Of a DNA stretch of 64,000 bases, positions 28,983-37,951 are shown piece by piece. Location: the NCBI RefSeq assembly GCF_000187245.1, contig NC_027860.1:1240001-1304000 (forward strand), given 5' to 3'. A model generated the notes under the pieces. That model was given only the letters and a program-made list of their open reading frames with translations. It ran no database searches and was not told the origin of the DNA. A program made the translations under genes and the position numbers. Every line of letters begins with the position of its first letter. Position 1 is the stretch's first letter. Source of the DNA: Ogataea parapolymorpha DL-1 (Eukaryota > Ascomycota > Pichiomycetes > Pichiales > Pichiaceae).

Positions 28983-31664
28983 TTATCGGCGTTCTGGAAG
29001 TGGTGGAGGCACCCTGGGTAGTGCTGGGGCAGTATCATTCAATCTGGTGCCTGATGTAGAATCTACTGTCTCATGGTCAGCATCTGCGATCGCGCTTTCA
29101 GTCGATGGTCCTGAATCCACGTCTTTGTCTGCAGGCAACCTCTCTTCAGCCTCTTCTTCCCAGTCTTGATCACCAGCTCTCAGTTTTTGGGGAGTTGCCA
29201 AAGGTGATGGTGGAACGTGTTTACTAAACGAACTGCTTCTGTATCTCTCGTTAATAAACATGGTTGGACTCGTTGGAGTCTTTGGTTGCTGCTCATCATA
29301 GCCGAGCGGACCAATTGACTCTATGCTTGTTTTCTCCGTTTTGGCAAACATGTCGGCAGATGATTTTCGGTTATCAACTTCTGGTTGATCTTCTGTCGCA
29401 CGCAATGTTTTTTTGATGATTCGACGGTTGGAAATCATTTCAGGAGGAGAGTAGTTGATTTCTTTGAGACTTGTCGTGGATTGTTTTTCGACTAACTTTT
29501 GTTTTGTTGATGAGTAAAGCCCTTTGAGCTTGGAATAGGATGCAGCCAGTGACTTGGATTGGTCGTCTCCATGGGCGCCTTCAGAAACGCTATCTGAGAC
29601 ACTGCTATCCAGTGACAGTCCTTTGTTGATCGACATAAACTTCTTCGAGAGCATTGACGCTCTGTCTCTGTATTTGGTTGTATTTGCCGTAGAAGAGGAC
29701 GACCCTCCAGATCCTGTGGTCAATACGGAACTGCTGTCTGGAGCGTAATCATTTGTCACTGACTGGGCTGCTTCAAACGTGTTGTCATCCCTGGTAGACT
29801 CTTTGGTGATTCCTCTGAGTGAATTGCTGAGAGACGAGTTGTCATCTTCTTCTAAGACTATGTCGTCTATGTCAAGTTCCTCTGTCTTAAGATCTCTTGA
29901 TGGTAATGGTGGTGGAACCGGATGAGATTGCTGTGGCGAAGCGGCAGTCGCAGGAGGGCGTACTGATTTATCCCAAATACCGCCCTTAAAGATCTCACCT
30001 TCTGTTCTATAGAACACAAGATCATCCATAAATGGTAGCACGAGAGTCTTTCCCAATGCCTCCTTGAACCTGTTAGTAATGATGTTGGTAATAAGGTTGT
30101 AGTTCAGAGCACGGGAACTGACCACAGGTTCAATCACCATGTCGAACTCAGGCAATTTTGTGAACCCATACCATACTCTGTTGGTTGGAGGGGGTTTCAT
30201 CCTAAGCAAAATGTCACCTTCCAGCTTTTTCATCACAATTTTCAAGTTGATATCAAACTCCCTCTGCTTGAACCTCGTTCCAAGGTTTAAGAAGACTTTA
30301 GAGGCAACCTCTAGCACTAGACCACCTTGATAAAGCACATGACATTGAAGACTAAGGTCTCCTTCTGGAGTCAGGTTTTGCAATTTGGGAAACGTCAAAA
30401 AAGGGGCAGAGTGTCCAACATCAATCTTTTTGATTTGCAAGTCGTCCAAAAAGTCTGGCGTTCTGATCTTCTTGAGACGTTCATCGATCTTATTTTTTAT
30501 GAGCTCTTTGAATTCCTCAGTTCTATAATAGCTCAGGAAAAGACGTCCTATCAGCGCATTCAGCCACTGCGTAGTCAGCTGGCCCTCCGAGGAATTGATG
30601 GTTTGAATCAAATCAATCATGTCTGCGGTCATGAAGTGCAATGTGCGAGCCATAAAAGACGGTTCGAGAAGGTCTTTGGCAGTGCCTGACTTAGGCACGT
30701 CTTTAGTAGTTGCTCTAAGTAATGCAAAGTACCAGTCCTCCTTTTGAGTGTTGCGGTCTGCATAGAGAAAGAAGGTGTCTTTTGGTGGAATTTCCAAAGT
30801 CACTTTCCCTTGCAAAACATCCAGCAGGTTTTCGGGCTCAGGAGACGTGGCATGAGGAGCAGCAGGATTGAACTCTGGATCTTTCTTGAATATACAAATT
30901 GCAGCTTTTTTAGTGAAAAGCTGCCCATCCTTCAGCTCTCTGGGCCAGATTCCTATCACATGGTTTGACAGCACTATAACGTGCTGGACGTTCTTCTTTG
31001 CTTCATCATCATATAGAAATAAATTGCCATGTTTCAAGACCGCAAAATATCTGTTTTTCTTCCTGATTGCTTTCAACTTCTTCGCATCGAGTGATGTTGT
31101 GTCTTGTTTAGGTTCCTCCGCATTGGCAGGCACAGACTTGTTTCCTTTAACCATTTTGAGAAAGCTACCACTTTTCGGAGCCTGTTGGTTGCTGACTTGC
31201 TCGGAACCCAACGAACTACCTGATGAGGCTTGTGTCTGGGATTCACTCCAGTCAATTTGTGGCAATTGATAGTACTCGCGTGTGACAGTAAGCCATCCTT
31301 CGTGGTACGTCTTAAGATCCGAGCTTTCTTTCTCCAAAACCTGCCCAGCCATTAAACTTCTATAGCCTTCCGGTTCCCCCCTAGCTTTGCTTTCGTCCCT
31401 ACGTCTTGCTTCCTCAAGTTCCATCTGTTGTCCGGGGCTCTCTGGAGCCCGTGGTAGCAAGTGCCATCCAATAATAAGTGTGATGGGCAAGAAAGTCAAT
31501 CCTCCTACTATGTAAGTGATTGCTAGCTGGCATAATTTGTGCAAGGAGTCCCCAAAGCTGAGAAGTTTCAGGTCAGACACAATGTTATTCACGAACAGAA
31601 TCAATGGCCATAAAGTCAAACCACCTGCTACATAGGCAAGTGCTAACCTTGATGTTGAATTCAT
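28983..31664 (-). CDS. NVJ2: NVJ2-type membrane-contact-site lipid transfer protein (PH and SMP domains)
   Basis: This 893-residue protein has the Nvj2/HT008 layout: N-terminal membrane anchor, PH domain (about 200-320, including NRYFAVLKHGNLFLYDDE) and SMP domain (about 335-535). The SMP domain starts FMARTLHFMTADMIDLIQTINS and contains RMKPPPTNRVWYGFTKLPEFD. A long disordered tail has proline motifs, PVPPPLPSR and a terminal PRVPPPLPERR, that could bind SH3 domains. Nvj2 tethers the ER to the vacuole or Golgi and moves ceramide or other lipids. Unusually, the anchor is doubled: AYVAGGLTLWPLILFV at residues 10-25 recurs as TYIVGGLTFLPITLII at 50-65. The ATG at 31664 was chosen because it precedes both copies. 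Confidence 0.87.
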   Translation of the reverse strand: MNSTSRLALAYVAGGLTLWPLILFVNNIVSDLKLLSFGDSLHKLCQLAITYIVGGLTFLPITLIIGWHLLPRAPESPGQQMELEEARRRDESKARGEPEGYRSLMAGQVLEKESSDLKTYHEGWLTVTREYYQLPQIDWSESQTQASSGSSLGSEQVSNQQAPKSGSFLKMVKGNKSVPANAEEPKQDTTSLDAKKLKAIRKKNRYFAVLKHGNLFLYDDEAKKNVQHVIVLSNHVIGIWPRELKDGQLFTKKAAICIFKKDPEFNPAAPHATSPEPENLLDVLQGKVTLEIPPKDTFFLYADRNTQKEDWYFALLRATTKDVPKSGTAKDLLEPSFMARTLHFMTADMIDLIQTINSSEGQLTTQWLNALIGRLFLSYYRTEEFKELIKNKIDERLKKIRTPDFLDDLQIKKIDVGHSAPFLTFPKLQNLTPEGDLSLQCHVLYQGGLVLEVASKVFLNLGTRFKQREFDINLKIVMKKLEGDILLRMKPPPTNRVWYGFTKLPEFDMVIEPVVSSRALNYNLITNIITNRFKEALGKTLVLPFMDDLVFYRTEGEIFKGGIWDKSVRPPATAASPQQSHPVPPPLPSRDLKTEELDIDDIVLEEDDNSSLSNSLRGITKESTRDDNTFEAAQSVTNDYAPDSSSVLTTGSGGSSSSTANTTKYRDRASMLSKKFMSINKGLSLDSSVSDSVSEGAHGDDQSKSLAASYSKLKGLYSSTKQKLVEKQSTTSLKEINYSPPEMISNRRIIKKTLRATEDQPEVDNRKSSADMFAKTEKTSIESIGPLGYDEQQPKTPTSPTMFINERYRSSSFSKHVPPSPLATPQKLRAGDQDWEEEAEERLPADKDVDSGPSTESAIADADHETVDSTSGTRLNDTAPALPRVPPPLPERR

Positions 31665-31885
31665 TGTCCGAGTTAATAAATTCTGGGACCGAGTAGAAAT
31701 TTAAATATTTTGGCGTGTTTGCGGAACTTAGTTATGAGGCTGGATAGGAAATCAAAAAACATAAAGTAGGACACAGGTTTTACGGCAGCAATTGGCGTCC
31801 CCAGAGGAAAGGGTGTTGTTTTTACACACGGCAGTACTCCTGAGAGTCAATTCTGCTTCAAATCAAATCATATCATTGGGGTATT

Positions 31886-31891
31886 AAAAAA
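31886..31891 (-). terminator. Pol III oligo-T terminator of tRNA-Lys
   Basis: Six consecutive T residues on the minus strand start three bases after the discriminator base of the tRNA, a standard RNA polymerase III terminator. Confidence 0.8.
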
Positions 31892-31893
31892 GA

Positions 31894-31966
31894 AGCCCGA
31901 CGCGGGGCTCGAACCCGCAGCCTTGTGATTAAGAGTCACACGCTCTACCGATTGAGCTAGCCAGGC
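31894..31966 (-). tRNA. tRNA-Lys, anticodon CUU
   Basis: This 73-nt cloverleaf has no intron. The acceptor stem is GCCTGGC with GTCGGGC (two G-T pairs), the D stem GCTC/GAGC, the anticodon stem TGTGA/TCACA with loop CTCTTAA, and the T stem GCGGG/CCCGC with loop TTCGAGC. The discriminator base is T as read here. Anticodon CTT reads AAG lysine codons. It lies between NVJ2 and HIF1, and no LTR or transposon remnant could be recognised beside it. Confidence 0.95.
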
Positions 31967-32143
31967 TTTTGCTGACCAAAAGGTCCCTAAGTTTATTCTG
32001 TTGCTATCCCAAAATCTAGTCAAAGTGTCAACTGTAATGATTCCAGTTAACCAACTAGTTTCCATCAACATAAAGAATACTGTTTTTAATTATTGGGAAT
32101 TTTTAAAATCGCAACATGTGAATCGTTGTATATAATAAATCGC

Positions 32144-33205
32144 CTACTTACTGGTTTTAGTCTTTTTAGTGACCACTTTCCCTCCAGGCTGTTTTCGTTT
32201 CTTAACCATTCCCGTCAAATCGTTCACAGGAACCGTTTTAGGAGTGGCCTTGATTTCTGTACCATCGCTTTCACCCAATATGCCCATCATAATCTTCTTT
32301 TTCTCTTCCTGAATCGCTGCATCACCTTTCCTCAAATCATCCAGTCTTTGTTCCATTTCTTGAAGCAGACTCTCGTCTCTTTCCTCGTCTGGAAGTTCAT
32401 ATCTTTCCTTAATAGATTTCAAAGATTTCTCCATAGCCTCTACAGCCGTTGCACTGGACCCTGCTTCGCCCGTGTTGAACTCGGACGCCAGCGAAAGCTT
32501 ATAATAGGCTTCAGAAACAAGCCTGGAAGAGAATGGATATAATTCTGTTCTTAAATTGGCCAAGGTGGTGAAATCTTGAGCTGCCTGGCTAAAGTTTTCA
32601 GTTTCCAAAGAGATCTCTCCTAGCAAATCGTACACCTCGCTCAGTTTCTTTTTAATTGCCACAAATGGCGAGCTGATTTCCTTTATGTCCTTCTTATCTG
32701 AATCCAGGTATGGTTTTTTCAATTGTTCATCTTGTAGGGAACTGAGCTTCTCTTCGTACAAAGTCCTCGTCAAATCCAGAATTTCCCACGATACCTCAAA
32801 ATCAGTCTGCTCTTCGCTCTCCTCTCCCTGCTCCTCTTCTTGCTCATGAGACTGTTCTTCTTGTCCTTGTTCTAGTTCTTGCTCAGATTCTTCTTCGTCT
32901 TCTTCATTTTCAGCAAGCTGCTCGTTAAATTGGAACATTCCATTATCGTCCTCAGTCTCTTCAGCCTTTTCGTCCTGGTTATTCTGGCCACCTAATACCT
33001 CAGATTTGGACACAGCATTCTCAAACAAAGATTTTGCGTACAAAAAGAGCAAATCAGGGTCATCATTGCCTGTCAAAAGATTGGATTTCTCGCACGCCTC
33101 AGAATAGTACTCGACAGACTTCTCATACTGCTTTTCAGCAAATGCCTGGGCACCCTTTTCAAGCAGTTTTACTAGCTCCTGTGAATAACTCGACTCTTCG
33201 GCCAT
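32144..33205 (-). CDS. HIF1: NASP-family histone chaperone HIF1 (SHNi-TPR)
   Basis: Hif1 (NASP/Sim3 family) binds histones H3-H4 with the Hat1-Hat2 acetyltransferase in the nucleus. The 353-residue protein opens with a TPR (LLEKGAQAFAEKQYEKSVEYYSEA). A TPR broken by a long Glu/Gln-rich acidic loop (about 85-145) follows, the hallmark of the family. Then comes the SHNi-TPR core (FTTLANLRTELYPFSSRLVSEA, YYKLSLASEFN). The C-terminus is a basic tail with KKRKQPGG and KKTKTSK, a likely nuclear signal. The ATG at 33205 is the only upstream Met. Divergent from CDC3 over 188 bp that include an MCB. Confidence 0.88.
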   Translation of the reverse strand: MAEESSYSQELVKLLEKGAQAFAEKQYEKSVEYYSEACEKSNLLTGNDDPDLLFLYAKSLFENAVSKSEVLGGQNNQDEKAEETEDDNGMFQFNEQLAENEEDEEESEQELEQGQEEQSHEQEEEQGEESEEQTDFEVSWEILDLTRTLYEEKLSSLQDEQLKKPYLDSDKKDIKEISSPFVAIKKKLSEVYDLLGEISLETENFSQAAQDFTTLANLRTELYPFSSRLVSEAYYKLSLASEFNTGEAGSSATAVEAMEKSLKSIKERYELPDEERDESLLQEMEQRLDDLRKGDAAIQEEKKKIMMGILGESDGTEIKATPKTVPVNDLTGMVKKRKQPGGKVVTKKTKTSK

Positions 33206-33254
33206 GTTTTAAATTAATTTCGCTTTCAAAGAAATTCTTAAGCTATTTCCAATT

Positions 33255-33260
33255 ACGCGT
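33255..33260. promoter_or_regulatory. MCB (ACGCGT) in the HIF1-CDC3 promoter
   Basis: A perfect MCB lies 50 bp upstream of the HIF1 ATG and 134 bp upstream of the CDC3 ATG, in their shared promoter. Confidence 0.45.
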
Positions 33261-33393
33261 TCCAATATCGATTATAGGCGTTGAATCTCGAAAAATAAAT
33301 ACAAATATCTTTTCTAATTTTAATAAAAAGCTTCTTTCAGGTTTATCTTTGAACATTTTGAAGACGGACAAGACCTAAAAGATAAGCGCTATC

Positions 33394-34862
33394 ATGACTG
33401 TTGAAAGTGAGTATCATCATTGGACTGGTTTGGGCGGGCCATCACATTGAAAACGACACTCATGAGGTGTTGCTTACTATGGGCGGTACGCGCCAGCTGG
33501 TCACATCGAAGATGAAATCTAACAGGTTTAGAACCCGAAGAGAACGTTTCCTCCACACAGGAGCCAGATCTTGTAGTGTCAGCTCCTAGTGAACCAGATG
33601 TCCCCAAGTCAGAGATCAAAATCATTCGGCGCAAGCTGAATGGATACGTTGGCTTCGCCAACTTGCCAAAACAGTGGCACAGAAAATCGATCAGAAGAGG
33701 TTTCAGCTTGAACCTTATGGTGGTTGGTGGAAGGGGACTCGGTAAATCTACCCTGATCAACACTCTTTTCAATAAGGAGCTCTACCCTGTCGAGACATTC
33801 AACAAACCAGAATTTCCTAATCCAGAGGACCCAACGCCTGTTTCCGTGGAGACTGTCAGTGCCGAAATTGAGGAGAACAATGTCAAGCTGAGCTTGACTG
33901 TTATTGATTGTCCAGGCTTTGGAGAAGGCATTAACAACACTGACTCATGGAAACCTATTGTCGACGAGATCAACAATAGATTCGACATGTATCTGGAGGC
34001 CGAGACCAAAATCAACAGAGCCACTGTTGTAGACAACAGAGTTCATGCCTGCTTGTACTTTATTGAACCAACTGGTCACTCTTTGAAGCCGCTGGATATC
34101 ACATTCATGAAGCAGGTCCACGAGAAAGTGAATCTGATTCCCGTGATTGCCAAATCGGATACGCTTACCGAGAAGGAGATCCAGGAATTCAAACAGAGAA
34201 TCATGGACGATATAACGAACCAAGGCATCAAGCTTTTCACTCCTCCAGAATACGACAACGATGACGAGGAAACCAAGGTCGCTTCTCGGGAAATCATGGC
34301 CAAGGCTCCATTCGCAATTGTTGGATCCACTAACCAAATTCAAACTCCAGACGGAAGAATAGTCAGAGGCAGATCTTATCCGTGGGGCATCATTGAGATC
34401 GACAATGAGGACCACTGTGACTTCATTAAATTAAGACAACTGTTGATCAGAAATTTCATGGAGGAGCTAAAGGAGACCACTGCCAACGTTCTCTACGAGA
34501 ATTATAGAACGTCTAAGTTGAAAAAGCTGGGAATCGAGCAAGACGACTCCGTTTTCCGTGAATTCGATCCCGTCTTGAAGCAGGAGGAGGAGAAACAGCT
34601 GCACGAGGCCAAGTTGGCTAATATGGAGGCACAGCTTAGATCGATATTCCAGTCTAAGGTCAGCAAAGAGGAGAAGAAGTTACAGGAGACTGAAGCCGAT
34701 CTCTTTGCCAAGCACAAGGAAATGAGAGACAAGCTGTTGAAACAAATCAAACTACTAGAGGAGAAGAAGAGGGAGCTGGAGATGGCTAAGCCAATCCACC
34801 ATGACCCTGCTCCATTGCCTAGTACTGCGCCAACCAAAACCAGAAAGGGTTTCCTCCGTTAA
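33394..34862 (+). CDS. CDC3: Septin CDC3, with one 125-nt intron
   Basis: Cdc3 is a core subunit of the bud-neck septin filament. Exon 1 (33394-33406, MTVE plus one base) joins exon 2 (33532-34862), giving 447 residues. GYVGFANLPKQWHR is a Cdc3 signature. The GTPase motifs are VGGRGLGKST (P-loop), DCPGF (G3) and AKSD (G4). The septin unique element includes GRSYPWGIIEIDNEDH. A C-terminal coiled coil follows and the tail ends RKGFLR. Without the first exon the frame has no ATG until well inside the protein, which supports the splice. Two invariant leucines of the GTPase domain are encoded by CTG, evidence for the standard reading of that codon. Confidence 0.93.
33407..33531 (+). other. 125-nt intron of CDC3
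   Basis: The intron starts GTGAGT after only 13 coding bases. A TCTAAC branch point lies at 33518-33523 and it ends GGTTTAG at 33531. The phase fits (A plus AA makes Lys). A closer AG at 33524-33525 is also in frame and would add two residues, but it lies only three bases from the branch adenosine. Confidence 0.8.
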
Positions 34863-34963
34863 ATGTGCGTCTTTGTGTTTCAGCGATTTGACTTTTTTAA
34901 AATTTACATAAACGGAGTAAAGTTTTTTTATGATAAAAAAAAGTACAATTGTGTGGAATCATA

Positions 34964-36271
34964 ATGTCTCTTTATGATATTCTGGGAGTGGACTCTTCCG
35001 CCTCCTCGGTCGAGATTCGTAAAGCTTATAGAAAATTGGCTTTGCAATACCATCCTGACAAAGTCCCAGAGGAAGAGAGAGAAGAGGCAGAAATCAAATT
35101 TAAAGAAATCAGCGGTGCCTACGAAATCCTCATAGACGAAGAGAAACGAAACGCATACGACACATATGGAACCACAGATGGTGCTCCTAATGGGTTTGAC
35201 TACCATGATTCAGGATTCGCAAACGCTGCATTTGGAGAAGGTGACTTCGATTTTGATCCTCAGGACTTTGCCAATTTTTTCAATGGGATGGGAGGCTCTT
35301 ATGGGAGACGACCACCACCTAAAACGAAAACGGAGGATGCAGTTTTGAATGTCGAAGTAACCTTGGAAGAAATATACAACGGTAAAGTGATAAAAACCTC
35401 TTCTACGCGGAATAAGTTGTGCAAGCATTGCAAGGGCAGCGGAGCACGTAAATCAGCAGTCCCAATAAAATGCACCACTTGTCATGGTGATGGATATGTC
35501 ATGAAGATTCGACAGTTGGCACCAGGGCTGGTAACCCAGCAGGCTGTTCAATGTTGGAGATGCAAAGGAAAAAGAACTATCCACAAAGAGAAAGATAATT
35601 GTAAAAAATGCAAAGGCAAGGGAGTGGTGGAGGAATCCAAAATTTTGGAATTTAATATCCCAAGGGGGGCTCCCGAGACGGGGTCAGTGATCTTAGAAGG
35701 TGAAGCCGACGAAGAGCCAGGATTGAAGCCTGGGGATGTGATATTGCAATATAAAACGAAAAAGCATCCAATTTTCAAGCGACAAAACCAAAACCTGTAC
35801 ACGAAAGTGACGATTTCCTTGGTCGACGCTTTGTGCGGGTTTGAAAATCGGAAGTTAGTGAAAACACTGGATAATAGATGGATATCAATCTCCGTGCCTA
35901 CTGGGAAAGTTCTGCGGCCAGGTGACTCGATTGTAGTTCCAAATGAGGGAATGCCGCTTGATGACAATTCCAACAAAAATGGAGATCTTTATATTGGAGT
36001 GGAGATTCAATTCCCCAAAGACAACTGGTTTTTGGAGAAGAACGACATCAGCAAGCTCAAATCAATTTTGGATATAACTTATGGCGGCCAACCCCAGACG
36101 GCGGCTGGCGAGATCGAGGACGGAGAAATTGTAACCAACGTGGCATTCAAAATACAATCAAAGCACGAGCTGCCAAAATCATTCAACTCCTATTTCAGTG
36201 ACACCGATGTCACTCATATTGGGGTGGAAGAGCCAGAACAGAAGAAAGGGTGGTTTAGCTGGTTTTCTTGA
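34964..36271 (+). CDS. XDJ1: Class A DnaJ co-chaperone, XDJ1-like
   Basis: This 435-residue Hsp40 has all class A parts. The J domain (about 3-70) has HPDK. A G/F-rich linker follows. The zinc region has four CxxCxGxG-type repeats ([32 protein letters not shown]); the third is imperfect. The C-terminal substrate domains include [20 protein letters not shown] and FPKDNWF. The last of these and the spacing point to Xdj1 rather than Ydj1, as does the absence of a terminal CaaX box (it ends KKGWFSWFS). Xdj1 assists protein import at the outer mitochondrial membrane in baker's yeast. The ATG at 34964 (MSLYDILGV) is used. Convergent with PDS1 (44 bp). Confidence 0.8.
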   Translation: MSLYDILGVDSSASSVEIRKAYRKLALQYHPDKVPEEEREEAEIKFKEISGAYEILIDEEKRNAYDTYGTTDGAPNGFDYHDSGFANAAFGEGDFDFDPQDFANFFNGMGGSYGRRPPPKTKTEDAVLNVEVTLEEIYNGKVIKTSSTRNKLCKHCKGSGARKSAVPIKCTTCHGDGYVMKIRQLAPGLVTQQAVQCWRCKGKRTIHKEKDNCKKCKGKGVVEESKILEFNIPRGAPETGSVILEGEADEEPGLKPGDVILQYKTKKHPIFKRQNQNLYTKVTISLVDALCGFENRKLVKTLDNRWISISVPTGKVLRPGDSIVVPNEGMPLDDNSNKNGDLYIGVEIQFPKDNWFLEKNDISKLKSILDITYGGQPQTAAGEIEDGEIVTNVAFKIQSKHELPKSFNSYFSDTDVTHIGVEEPEQKKGWFSWFS

Positions 36272-36315
36272 ACATAGTTTTCCTGTATATGATGAAGTAA
36301 AGAGTCTCAGCGCTA

Positions 36316-36954
36316 TTAAAGTCTCTTTGGTTTGTAGTGGTGATGCAACTCTGTTTCCTCTCGTATTTTGTCAAGCTTCTTAGATGCTGTCTCCTCCCCT
36401 TCTTCTGGGAATTCCAACACCAACTCATTCGATTTGAAGGCACCTTCTAAAGAATCTTGTTCTTCCATGTCTTTCAAATATGACAGATCTAATTCAAGCG
36501 GGTCATCGATGCTTTTTGTTGACTTGCGTTTATTGTTCAATACATCATCAAGAAGGTCATCCGGGATCGGCGTTAATTCATTCGGAACGTAAGGAAGCTC
36601 GTCTTCCGCGGCTGGGACGATCTCAATGTCGTCTTCATAATCAAATTCCTCTTTTGCCGAAAGCTTATGCTTAGTTTTAGAATGCGGCGAATCGCGTTGA
36701 ACTCTGAACTTTCGGACAGCGACAGCGTTCGGATCATTATCAAACAAATGCACGTCGTTTAGCGTCGAGGTCTTCCGAATCTTATTGTAATTTCCAAACT
36801 CATGGGGTTTCACGATAGCATTTGAGGATTTGGTTCGCAACACGCTCTTCGATGTCTTCCGTGAGATACTCTTATCGGAACGCAAATCGTGGCTTTTAGA
36901 ATGTAGCGCGTTCTCCTTATTTTGGTTCACTTTCGATTGGGGAAGGGAGGACAT
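36316..36954 (-). CDS. PDS1: Securin PDS1 (separase inhibitor)
   Basis: Securin holds separase (Esp1) inactive until the APC/C destroys it at anaphase. This 212-residue protein is mostly disordered and fast-evolving, but the separase-binding segment is clear. DDIEIVPAAEDELPYVPNEL at residues 108-127 follows the yeast pattern DIEI-P-LPYVPEG, then comes an acidic stretch. A KEN box (NQNKEN) is at residues 13-15, the APC/C-Cdh1 degron. The N-terminal half is basic. I can find no RxxL destruction box anywhere in the protein. The ATG at 36954 is the only Met before residue 163. It is divergent from the next gene with only 61 bp between start codons, and APC4, a subunit of its destroyer, lies 1 kb away. 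Confidence 0.82.
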   Translation of the reverse strand: MSSLPQSKVNQNKENALHSKSHDLRSDKSISRKTSKSVLRTKSSNAIVKPHEFGNYNKIRKTSTLNDVHLFDNDPNAVAVRKFRVQRDSPHSKTKHKLSAKEEFDYEDDIEIVPAAEDELPYVPNELTPIPDDLLDDVLNNKRKSTKSIDDPLELDLSYLKDMEEQDSLEGAFKSNELVLEFPEEGEETASKKLDKIREETELHHHYKPKRL

Positions 36955-37015
36955 AGCAATTGTAAATAAAATAAATTAGTCGCGACAAGGCATATTTATT
37001 CAACCATTTTTTTGA

Positions 37016-37942
37016 ATGCAACCAAATCAGAAGCAGGCCATACTGGAGTTTTACCGATCACTGAACCGCAAACTTTCAAAGCTGCAGCTTGATGCAGTTG
37101 CTGATAAACGGTTAAAGTTTTGGCTTCGGTCCCAATTCAAAAACACTGCGACGCCACTGCATCGTAAACTTCAGGAGGGAAAGCGCTTTGACCTCACTTT
37201 AGATAGCTCCCTAAACGGTCACTACAAATCGGGCATCAAACTACTGCGGATGGCCTATTACGATTTGATCTCTTTTGATGCACGAGCACCAAAATGGTTG
37301 TCCGATTTTGCGAGGGCCAAAGTTTACTCTAGGGCTCAAAAAGACCAATTCATTAACGAGTATGCAGGCATACTAAAGATAACACATGATATTCACGATT
37401 TCAAAAGCATTCCAGGCTTGGTAGACAAATACATGGCTAACCTGCGACAATCAGAGACAAAGTCTCTTCCCACAAATCATAGCATCACAGATATTTTGAA
37501 CGGTGTCAAACCCGCAGTCCAAAGCTCAGGCCATGGGCCCAAAAAACCTTTATCCTCCCTATTTAGTCAGTTGCGAACGCAGTATAAGGACCATATAGAC
37601 CATGATTGGTCGTTGCCGCAACTAAATGTCAAATTATCCCCAAATTCAGCAGGCTTACCACTCTCACCGTCAGTGAGAAGAAATAAGATCTTTGCAAAGT
37701 TGCTCCAAATAAAACGCTTCATCAATGAGTATCCTCCGATGAAAATGGAAGATATGGAACACTTGAACAAATTTGTCAAGTCTGAAACTTTTGACAATCA
37801 TCCAATGAGCTTCGCATATAAAAGGTTCACCCGAGACTCGTTTGCGTTGACTGAGAACGTAAAGTTTAGATTGTCTAAGATTAGAGATGTATCAATTCCA
37901 CCACCAAAAGAGCTCCTTAGCTACTATGTAAATGTGAAATAA
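37016..37942 (+). CDS. Uncharacterised protein with LYR-like N-terminus, possibly GEP5/RRG5-related
   Basis: This 308-residue basic protein has no obvious enzyme motif. The N-terminus ILEFYRSLNRKLSKLQL resembles the LYR motif found in small mitochondrial assembly factors (Phe-Tyr-Arg in place of Leu-Tyr-Arg). The C-terminal part has a PQLNVKLSPNSAGLPLSPSV stretch, then FAKLLQIKRFINEYPPM, which by eye resembles the tail of Gep5/Rrg5, a mitochondrial protein needed for genome maintenance. This resemblance is weak and unverified. No classic presequence is visible. The start is fixed by the first ATG at 37016. It shares a 61-bp promoter with PDS1 and stops 9 bp from the APC4 stop. Confidence 0.6.
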   Translation: MQPNQKQAILEFYRSLNRKLSKLQLDAVADKRLKFWLRSQFKNTATPLHRKLQEGKRFDLTLDSSLNGHYKSGIKLLRMAYYDLISFDARAPKWLSDFARAKVYSRAQKDQFINEYAGILKITHDIHDFKSIPGLVDKYMANLRQSETKSLPTNHSITDILNGVKPAVQSSGHGPKKPLSSLFSQLRTQYKDHIDHDWSLPQLNVKLSPNSAGLPLSPSVRRNKIFAKLLQIKRFINEYPPMKMEDMEHLNKFVKSETFDNHPMSFAYKRFTRDSFALTENVKFRLSKIRDVSIPPPKELLSYYVNVK

Positions 37943-37951
37943 ATATGTGCA

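Noticed and set aside
31967..32143. Possible solo LTR beside tRNA-Lys, a common Ty insertion site
   Set aside because: No TG...CA ends with flanking target duplication and no tRNA primer-binding or polypurine tract could be seen.
33392..33772. 126-codon minus-strand ORF overlapping the CDC3 first exon, intron and P-loop
   Set aside because: The start is not ATG-supported, it is fully antisense to well-supported CDC3 coding sequence, and the product is not recognisable.
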